From Nitrospirota bacterium (GTDB lineage Bacteria > Nitrospirota > Thermodesulfovibrionia > Thermodesulfovibrionales > JdFR-88), in assembly GCA_021789555.1 (NCBI GenBank), contig JAJYJK010000020.1:1-39293 (forward strand): DNA of 39,293 nucleotides, written 5' to 3'. Positions 22,841 through 28,268 of the stretch are shown piece by piece (position 1 is the first letter of the stretch; the number at the start of each line of letters is the position of its first letter). The notes beneath the pieces were generated by a model. That model saw nothing but the letters and a program-made list of their open reading frames with translations. It made no database searches and was not told where the DNA came from. Made by a program: the position numbers and the translations under genes.

Positions 22841-23602
22841 CTAAGCGGCCTGGGGCGCTATGCGAAGCAGCCATACCAGCCAGTTTTCAGACAGGCACTC
22901 GGAGACGAAGCTCGCGAGGGTCTCGTTCACCCTGTCGTTTTTCTGCCTTATGGCGCCGCTCATGGGCGCCATAAGCTCTATTATCTTGCCCTCCCCAAGC
23001 AGTATCCTGGCAAAGGGCTCCCCGGAGGTTATCACAGGCTGCTCTATCATATCTATATACAGGAGGTGGCCGCCCAGGTACCACTGCCTGACGTCGAAAC
23101 CTATCTCCCAGCCGCCCATCACCGGCCTCGCCCATGCTCCGTCCTTGTAATAGATGGCCCGGTCATCGAGTTCGGAGGCGGGGGTTATGTACTGCTTGAA
23201 CTGGTCTATGAAGGCCTTCCTCAGTATCCAGCCCCTCTTGTCGAAGACTTTCGCGGCGATGTTGCGCATGAACTCCGGAGTGAAGGGTTTTTCCAGGAAC
23301 TCGAAGGCCCCGAGCCTTATGGCTTCCTTGGCGTCCTCGAGCGTGGGATAGCCGGTAATCATGACGACGTCCGTCCGGGGCTGTATCACCCTTGCCTGCC
23401 CTAATACCTCTATCCCGCCTATGTCGGGCAACCTGATGTCGGATATAAGGAGGTCAAACTCCTCCGAGGAGAGCCTCTTCAAGGCGTCCGCCCCCCTTGT
23501 GACGGCGCCTACGGCATAGCCCTCGGCCCCCAATATCCGTTTGCAGCTCAGGCCGATGACGGGGTCGTCATCCACAACCAGTATCTTTTTCCTCTCCGCC
23601 AT
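22841..23602 (-). CDS. response-regulator receiver fused to a GcvH-like domain
   Basis: A 253-residue protein, first in the nine-gene operon. Residues 1-122 are a receiver with ILVVDDDP, Asp55 (LLISDIRLPD), MITGYP and FLEKPF. A helical linker leads to a C-terminal domain (about 160-250) resembling glycine-cleavage H protein: GGWEIGFDVRQWYLGG, GEPFARILLGEGKIIELMAPMSGAI and ENWLVWLLRI parallel the H-protein order. In H protein the lipoyl lysine lies 8 residues before the Pro of APVSG; here Gly holds that place and Lys is one residue later, so lipoylation is uncertain. AAGGAGGT lies 5 bases before ATG 23602. The GcvH assignment is by eye from motif order. Confidence 0.8.
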   Translation of the reverse strand: MAERKKILVVDDDPVIGLSCKRILGAEGYAVGAVTRGADALKRLSSEEFDLLISDIRLPDIGGIEVLGQARVIQPRTDVVMITGYPTLEDAKEAIRLGAFEFLEKPFTPEFMRNIAAKVFDKRGWILRKAFIDQFKQYITPASELDDRAIYYKDGAWARPVMGGWEIGFDVRQWYLGGHLLYIDMIEQPVITSGEPFARILLGEGKIIELMAPMSGAIRQKNDRVNETLASFVSECLSENWLVWLLRIAPQAA

Positions 23603-23636
23603 ACGCACCTCCTTCTTGGAAAGCAACTTATGATAA

Positions 23637-23652
23637 AGCAATATCCATGCCA
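23637..23652 (-). promoter_or_regulatory. sigma-54 promoter of the nine-gene redox/signalling operon
   Basis: On the minus strand the sequence TGGCATGGATATTGCT matches the -24/-12 consensus TGGCAY-N5-TTGCW, with GG and GC separated by exactly 10 bases. Predicted transcription starts near 23627, leaving about 25 bases with the Shine-Dalgarno before ATG 23602. The geometry is ideal. No NifA-type TGT-N10-ACA site was found upstream, so the activator is another enhancer-binding protein. Confidence 0.75.
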
Positions 23653-23776
23653 TGCTCTAACTACTTATTATAAAAGAAATCGTGGCTGAAAAGGGGTGTA
23701 TGAAAACAGGTGTAATGTGTGAGAGTTTTTTATACAGGGGGAAGTGAAGTTTTAAGCGTCGATTTTTTTTACGATT

Positions 23777-23810
23777 TTACGGATTATTTTTACAGTTCTT
23801 ACGGATTATT
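23777..23810. promoter_or_regulatory. 12-bp direct repeat between divergent sigma-54 promoters
   Basis: TTACGGATTATT occurs at 23777-23788 and again at 23799-23810, 22 bp (about two helical turns) apart. The second copy also starts an inverted repeat ACGGA-N8-TCCGT (23801-23818). It lies 73-106 bases upstream of the rightward start and 150-183 upstream of the leftward one, distances usual for enhancer-binding-protein sites. The rest of the 332-base gap 23603-23934 is AT-rich and non-coding. Confidence 0.55.
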
Positions 23811-23856
23811 CACTCCGTTCTAATTATTTTTTCTTTATTTTCAAATAGTTTAACTT

Positions 23857-23872
23857 TGGTATGTTTATTGCT
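23857..23872 (+). promoter_or_regulatory. sigma-54 promoter of the PEP-CTERM gene
   Basis: TGGTATGTTTATTGCT matches the sigma-54 consensus with GG (23858-23859) and GC (23870-23871) 10 bases apart. Transcription would start near 23883, giving a leader of about 52 bases with AGGAGGTG at 23919-23926. Sigma-54 control of PEP-CTERM genes is known in organisms with the PrsK/PrsR two-component pair. Confidence 0.7.
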
Positions 23873-23877
23873 CCAAT

Positions 23878-23910
23878 TTTGTCTACAAACGAGAATTTGT
23901 CTGCAAGCGA
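23878..23910 (+). repeat. 15-base imperfect direct repeat in the PEP-CTERM leader
   Basis: TTTGTCTACAAACGA (23878-23892) and TTTGTCTGCAAGCGA (23896-23910) are 13/15 identical with an 18-base offset. They lie at and just after the predicted transcription start, so most of the repeat would be in the 5' untranslated RNA or under the polymerase. A repressor site or an RNA element is possible. Confidence 0.45.
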
Positions 23911-23934
23911 AAAAAGAGAGGAGGTGAAAAAGAA

Positions 23935-24759
23935 ATGAGAAAGACTTTTATTATTCTGCTTGCGTGCCTGGTCAGCATCGTACTGGCTGCGCCGGTCTTT
24001 GCAAACCCGATTTCGCCAGGGTTCAATTCAAACACGCTGCCTGCCAATGACGACGGCTCTACTGGCGCTGTAAGCACGGGGTTCAATTTCAACTTCTTCG
24101 GCACCACGTACACCGATCTCTACGTCAACAATAACGGCAACGTCACCTTCGGCGGATCCATGTGGACGTACACACCCTTCGGCCTGACCACGAACACGGC
24201 AATCCCGATTATCGCGCCGTTTTTTGCGGACGTGGACACCCGCGGCGCCGGCAGCGGCATTGTCAGCTACGGCACGGGCACCTACGGCGGCCATAACGCC
24301 TTTGGCGTGAACTGGCCGAACGTGGGCTATTACTCCGAGGAGACGGACAAGCTCGACAACTTCCAGGTGCTGCTGGTGGACCGCTCCGACATAGGCGCCG
24401 GTGACGCGGACATCTATTTCAATTACGGCTCGATGCAGTGGGAGACCGGTGACTATAGCGGCGGCACTGACGGACTTGGCGGGCAGTCGGCGCATGTCGG
24501 CTACAGCGCGGGCACCGGAGTGGCAGGGTCCTTTTTCGAGCTTCCCGGTTCTGGTGTCAACGGCGCCTTTATCGATGGCGGGCCGGACGCGCTTGACACG
24601 GGGACAAACGACGGGACCCCGGGGCAGTATCTCTTTAATGTCCGCAATGGCTCAGTGACGCCGGTTTCCGTTCCCGAGCCGTCCACTTTGCTGATGCTCG
24701 GTTTCGGCCTGGCCGGACTGACTGTCGTGAGATTCATGAAAAAAAGAGGGACTGCGTAA
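23935..24759 (+). CDS. secreted nidogen-like-domain protein with PEP-CTERM sorting signal
   Basis: A 274-residue exported protein. A Sec signal peptide occupies about residues 1-23 (MRKTFIILL core, cleavage after PVFA). Residues 35-200 resemble a nidogen extracellular (NIDO) domain: NFNFFGTTYTDLYVNNNGN, IIAPFFADVDTRG, NAFGVNWPNVGYY and DNFQVLLVDRSD. The C-terminus is a classic PEP-CTERM signal: VPEPSTLLML, a hydrophobic helix and a basic end (RFMKKRG). Exosortase would remove the tail and anchor or release the protein at the surface, often with exopolysaccharide. No exosortase gene lies in the window. It has its own sigma-54 promoter and a good Shine-Dalgarno, and is followed by a large stem-loop. 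Confidence 0.92.
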   Translation: MRKTFIILLACLVSIVLAAPVFANPISPGFNSNTLPANDDGSTGAVSTGFNFNFFGTTYTDLYVNNNGNVTFGGSMWTYTPFGLTTNTAIPIIAPFFADVDTRGAGSGIVSYGTGTYGGHNAFGVNWPNVGYYSEETDKLDNFQVLLVDRSDIGAGDADIYFNYGSMQWETGDYSGGTDGLGGQSAHVGYSAGTGVAGSFFELPGSGVNGAFIDGGPDALDTGTNDGTPGQYLFNVRNGSVTPVSVPEPSTLLMLGFGLAGLTVVRFMKKRGTA

Positions 24760-24796
24760 ATAAAAAAATAAAAAAAATATGTAGCAGGGTCTATAA

Positions 24797-24869
24797 GGAG
24801 CTGAACTGAGGGGGACCAGTCCAGAGAGGACCAGTCCCCCAGGGATAAATCCCCCCGCGTTTCAGCTCC
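24797..24869 (+). terminator. large two-part stem-loop after the PEP-CTERM gene
   Basis: Outer arms GGAGCTGAA (24797-24805) and TTCAGCTCC (24861-24869) pair perfectly. Inside, GGGGGAC (24810-24816) pairs with GTCCCCC (24834-24840). T-rich sequence follows (GTTATTTTGGTTATTTTG), so it may work as a terminator, although the U run is interrupted. It lies 37 bases after the stop. Confidence 0.45.
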
Positions 24870-24930
24870 CGTTATTTTGGTTATTTTGCCATCTCGAATC
24901 GTCCGCCCCGCTTGCCCATGCCCGGAATCA

Positions 24931-25389
24931 ATGTTTTATACTTGGATGATGTCCGGTATAAAAATGAAAATGGATGCGGGAAAAAAATCGCGGGAAGCCC
25001 TGGCCCGAGGGCTGGCCCTCCAGATGGCGGAGTCCTTCAGAAAGTTGACCCCCTTTATAGAAAGGCACACGGGCATGGTCTGTCCGCATTGCCCAAAAAT
25101 CTGCTGCGCGAACAAACACGGCACGCCGGAGGAAGATGATTTCATCTTCTACCGTGCGCTTGGCATGGCGGCGAAACCCGCTGACGGGGCCCCCGATGAG
25201 GTCTGCAGCCTGCTTGGAAGCAGGGGCTGCGAGCTTCCCAGATGGCAGAGGCCCTTCCGGTGCACCTGGTATTTCTGCCTCCCGCTCCTTGAATCCATGC
25301 GCGGCGACAGCGGCCGCGAATACCGGGCCTTCGTCGCCGGGCTGGCCCGCCTGGTAGAGTTAAGAAACAGGCTTATCACGTTAAAATAG
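24931..25389 (+). CDS. uncharacterised cysteine-rich protein
   Basis: A soluble protein of up to 152 residues with nine or so cysteines. Candidate metal sites are CPHCPKICC (about residues 50-58), then VCSLLGSRGCELP and a C-terminal FRCTWYFC. The spacing (CxxC, CC, CxxxxxxxC, CxxxxC) and the sequence RPFRCTWYFC recall YkgJ-like cysteine-cluster proteins, but the match is loose. The start is uncertain: ATGs at 24931, 24946, 24949, 24964 and 24970 are in frame and none has a Shine-Dalgarno; TATAAA at 24957-24962 would make ATG 24970 nearly leaderless. There is no signal peptide. It stands alone between the PEP-CTERM gene and a repeat-filled gap. Confidence 0.65.
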   Translation: MFYTWMMSGIKMKMDAGKKSREALARGLALQMAESFRKLTPFIERHTGMVCPHCPKICCANKHGTPEEDDFIFYRALGMAAKPADGAPDEVCSLLGSRGCELPRWQRPFRCTWYFCLPLLESMRGDSGREYRAFVAGLARLVELRNRLITLK

Positions 25390-25394
25390 GCAAG

Positions 25395-25433
25395 GCCCCT
25401 CATCCCAACCCCCTCCCACTGGGAGAGGGAGGA
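25395..25433. repeat. C/G-rich hairpin repeat
   Basis: A pyrimidine-rich arm (CCCCTCATCCCAACC, CCCTCCC) faces a purine-rich arm (GGGAGAGGGAGG) around CACT. It resembles the element at 5530-5620 in wording and structure. It lies 6 bases after the cysteine-rich gene and could fold as an RNA hairpin there. Confidence 0.4.
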
Positions 25434-25448
25434 GTCCCGCCCAATAAT

Positions 25449-25513
25449 CTGCCCTGTCCTTTCGTTCGGTCGCGCGGTTCCGGCCGTGTACAGACGGCTT
25501 TGTTTAGTCGTCT
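25449..25513. repeat. dispersed intergenic repeat, copy B
   Basis: Related to 3970-4041 through ordered shared blocks (CTGCC, CCTTTC, GGTCGCGCG, TTCCGG, GACGGCTTTGTT, TCGTCT). The remaining part of the 361-base gap 25390-25750 contains no convincing gene; an ORF across 25500-25739 has no recognisable protein features. Confidence 0.55.
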
Positions 25514-25682
25514 TCAGGGCGAAGGGCAAAGGTCGGTAGGATTCCACACTGTGAATCCGTCCGCTTTCTCCCTCTCTCAAGGACAAGCAGATAATTGGCC
25601 CGGGTCGTTTGCCGTCGCGGGGGCACGGAGGCAGCCCCATACCTTAAGGGCGGATGGGTGGGTTTATTTAAATAACCCCGGT

Positions 25683-25712
25683 TTTACATTTGATTTTATT
25701 TTGTGCTATGTT
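25683..25712 (+). promoter_or_regulatory. putative promoter of argG
   Basis: TTTACA (25683-25688) and TATGTT (25707-25712) are separated by 18 bases in an AT-rich stretch. Transcription would start near 25719, about 32 bases before the ATG. No arginine-repressor box was recognised. Confidence 0.4.
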
Positions 25713-25750
25713 TTTACTTGTCTTAAGACCGGATATTGACGGAGTGTGCG

Positions 25751-26989
25751 ATGAAGATAGTGCTTGCCTATTCCGGGGGACTCGATACCTCGGTGGCGAT
25801 AAGGTGGCTTAAGGAGGCATACAAGGCGGAGGTCATCGCCTTTTGCGCCGACCTGGGGCAGGGCGAGGAGCTTGGCGGCCTCAGGGCGAAGGCGAAGAAG
25901 GCGGGGGCCTCGAAGCTCTACATAGAAGACCTCAGGGAAGAGTTCGTGCGGGAATACGTTTACCCCATGCTCAGGGCAAACGCGGTGTATGAGGGGGCCT
26001 ACCTGCTTGGCACTTCCATAGCGCGGCCGCTCATAGCCAAAAAGCTCATCGAGATAGCCGGCAAAGAGAGGGCCGAATGCGTCGCCCATGGCGCAACGGG
26101 CAAGGGCAATGACCAGGTCCGCTTCGAGCTTGCCAGCTATGCCCTGAAGCCGGACATAAAGATAATCGCCCCGTGGCGGCAGTGGCCTTTTAAATCCCGC
26201 CGCTCCTTAATCGAATACGCCTCGATGCACGGCATGCCGGTTACGGCGACGAAGGAAAAACCGTACAGCACGGACAGAAACATCTTCCATATAAGCTATG
26301 AGGGGGGCATTCTCGAAGACCCGTGGGCCGCGCCGCCCCCTGATATGTACACCCTCGCGCTGCCGCCGGAGAAGGCAAAGGACAGGCCCGAATACATCGA
26401 GGTCGAATACGAAAACGGCAATGCGGCCGGGCTCGATGGGAAGCGGCTCTCGCCGCTTGAGATGATGGTTTCGCTCAACCGCATTGGCGGCAGAAACGGC
26501 ATAGGACGGGTCGACCTGGTCGAAAACCGCTACGTGGGCATGAAATCAAGGGGGGTTTACGAGACCCCGGGGGGCACGGTGCTCCATGCCGCGCACAGGG
26601 CGGTGGAGTCCATTACCATGGACAGGGAGGCGCTCCACATGAGAGACGCCCTCATACCGAAATACGCCCAGCTCGTCTATAACGGTTTCTGGTTCTCGCC
26701 TGAACGAAAACTCCTCCAGAAACTCATGGATGAATGCCAGCAGGACGTGACCGGCACGGCCAGACTGAAACTCTACAAGGGCGGCTGCCTCGTCGTGGGG
26801 CGAAAATCCCCGAAGAGCCTCTATAACCCGGAGCTTGCCACCTTCGAGGAAGAGGCGATTTACGATCAGAAGGACGCCGAGGGGTTTATCAAGTTAAACG
26901 CCCTGAGGTTGAGGGTCGGGAGGCTCGCCCGGGACAAAGGGGAAAAAGCTAAAATAGCGGGAAAACCAAGACGCAAAATCAGCTTCTGA
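25751..26989 (+). CDS. argG: argininosuccinate synthase
   Basis: A 412-residue enzyme that joins citrulline and aspartate with ATP in arginine biosynthesis. The PP-loop AYSGGLDTS is at residues 5-13. [13 protein letters not shown], the substrate-binding [15 protein letters not shown] and the C-terminal [15 protein letters not shown] are typical of ArgG. ATG 25751 is chosen because GGAG lies 6 bases upstream and [14 protein letters not shown] is the family start; an in-frame TTG at 25736 is ignored. No argF or argH is adjacent in the window. The protein is complete, and dprA follows after 42 bases without a terminator. Confidence 0.97.
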   Translation: MKIVLAYSGGLDTSVAIRWLKEAYKAEVIAFCADLGQGEELGGLRAKAKKAGASKLYIEDLREEFVREYVYPMLRANAVYEGAYLLGTSIARPLIAKKLIEIAGKERAECVAHGATGKGNDQVRFELASYALKPDIKIIAPWRQWPFKSRRSLIEYASMHGMPVTATKEKPYSTDRNIFHISYEGGILEDPWAAPPPDMYTLALPPEKAKDRPEYIEVEYENGNAAGLDGKRLSPLEMMVSLNRIGGRNGIGRVDLVENRYVGMKSRGVYETPGGTVLHAAHRAVESITMDREALHMRDALIPKYAQLVYNGFWFSPERKLLQKLMDECQQDVTGTARLKLYKGGCLVVGRKSPKSLYNPELATFEEEAIYDQKDAEGFIKLNALRLRVGRLARDKGEKAKIAGKPRRKISF

Positions 26990-27031
26990 AAAGGCCCTGT
27001 TTGCCTGAGCGCTCGATTTGCAAGTATAAAT

Positions 27032-28162
27032 ATGGAAGACGAAAAAAGATGCCTGGCCGCTCTCGCCTCTATCCCTGACATAGGGCCGCTCACCATAAAG
27101 AAACTGCTTGTCGCCTTCGAAAGCGCGCAGGCGGTGTTCGGGGCGGCTGCGGCCGAGCTTGCCGCAACCGGCGTCGGACCCAAACGGGTGAATGCCATCC
27201 TCCGGTTTTCCGACTGGCAGGGGGTCCGGCGGATGCTCGAACGCGCCGAAGCCGCGGGCATGGAGGTCATCACCATTGGCGGCCGCGGCTACCCCCCAAC
27301 GCTCGCGCTCATACCCGATTGTCCGCCGGTGCTCTACGTGAAAGGGGAGATCAGGAAAGACGACAAGTACGCCCTGGGCATAGTAGGCACTAGAAAGCCC
27401 ACCTATTACGGGCTTGCCCAAGCCGAAAACCTTGCGGCGGGGCTTGCAAAAAAGGGGTTTACGGTGGTCAGCGGGCTGGCAAGGGGGATTGACAGCGCGG
27501 CCCACAGGGGGGCATTGAAGGCGGGGGGCAGGAGCATTGCCGTCATGGGCTCGGGCCTCGACGTGCCTTATCCGCCCGAAAATGCGGTCCTGATGCAGAA
27601 GCTGGCCGCAGGCGGCGCGGTCATAACCGAGTTCCCGCCGGGCACCGCGCCCAACAAGGAGAATTTCCCCAGGCGAAACAGGATAATAAGCGCCCTTTCC
27701 CTGGGCATACTGGTGGTCGAGGCGGGCAAGGGCAGCGGCTCGCTCATCACGGCCGAATGCGCCCTGGAGCAGGGCAAGGAGGTGTTCTCGATACCGGGGA
27801 ACATCAGCTCCGCGGTCTCACTGGGGACAAATGAGCTTATAAAAAGGGGGGCAAGGGTCGTCACGGGCATCGACGACATCATCGAGGAGCTTGCCCCGGT
27901 GCTGAAGGGGTTTATCGCCGAGGGGAAATTGCAAACGTCCTGCTCCCCGGCGAAACCGTTAGGAAACCCCCTTTCATCAAATGAAAAACTCTCTCCGGAT
28001 GAAAGACTCGTCATGGGGGCGCTGGGCCCCGAGCCGAGGCATATAGACGAGGTGGCGAGGGAGATCGGCTTTGACGCCCCGCGTATAATGGGGGTGCTTT
28101 TGTCGCTTGAACTGAAGGGCGTCATACGGCAGAGCGCTGGAAAAAAATTTTTCATCTGCTAA
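27032..28162 (+). CDS. dprA: DNA processing protein DprA (Smf)
   Basis: A 376-residue protein. A short N-terminal helix-hairpin-helix/SAM-like part (about 1-65) precedes the Rossmann core with GIVGTRKPTYYG, VSGLARGIDSAAHRGAL, VMGSGLDVPYPPEN and FPRRNRIISALS. The C-terminal winged-helix domain (about 305-376) is present, with HIDEVAREIGFDAPRIMGVL. DprA loads RecA on incoming single-stranded DNA during transformation. It is next to topA in many bacteria, as here. No Shine-Dalgarno is evident before ATG 27032, so translation may depend on read-through from argG. Confidence 0.96.
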   Translation: MEDEKRCLAALASIPDIGPLTIKKLLVAFESAQAVFGAAAAELAATGVGPKRVNAILRFSDWQGVRRMLERAEAAGMEVITIGGRGYPPTLALIPDCPPVLYVKGEIRKDDKYALGIVGTRKPTYYGLAQAENLAAGLAKKGFTVVSGLARGIDSAAHRGALKAGGRSIAVMGSGLDVPYPPENAVLMQKLAAGGAVITEFPPGTAPNKENFPRRNRIISALSLGILVVEAGKGSGSLITAECALEQGKEVFSIPGNISSAVSLGTNELIKRGARVVTGIDDIIEELAPVLKGFIAEGKLQTSCSPAKPLGNPLSSNEKLSPDERLVMGALGPEPRHIDEVAREIGFDAPRIMGVLLSLELKGVIRQSAGKKFFIC

Positions 28163-28203
28163 AATGCGTTGAAGGGATTTAAAACGCCCGGGGTTTGGTT
28201 AAA

Positions 28204-28224
28204 AAATCCGTGCTTCACGGATTT
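28204..28224 (+). repeat. hairpin in the topA leader
   Basis: AAATCCGTG (28204-28212), loop CTT, CACGGATTT (28216-28224): a perfect 9-bp stem 44 bases upstream of the topA start. No U run follows directly, so it is more likely an RNA structure or a protein site than a terminator. Confidence 0.45.
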
Positions 28225-28268
28225 CATCTTCAATTTACGGTCTTCATCGACGGACTGAGGAAGCGGAC

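Noticed and set aside
23653-23856. NifA site upstream of the nine-gene operon
   Set aside because: Several TGT trinucleotides occur, but none has ACA ten bases later.
25500-25739. Open frame in the gap before argG
   Set aside because: It begins inside the dispersed repeat, has no Shine-Dalgarno and its translation shows no protein-like pattern.
27025-27030. TATAAA as a leaderless promoter of dprA
   Set aside because: It ends one base before the ATG, so transcription would begin after the start codon; no -35 box fits.
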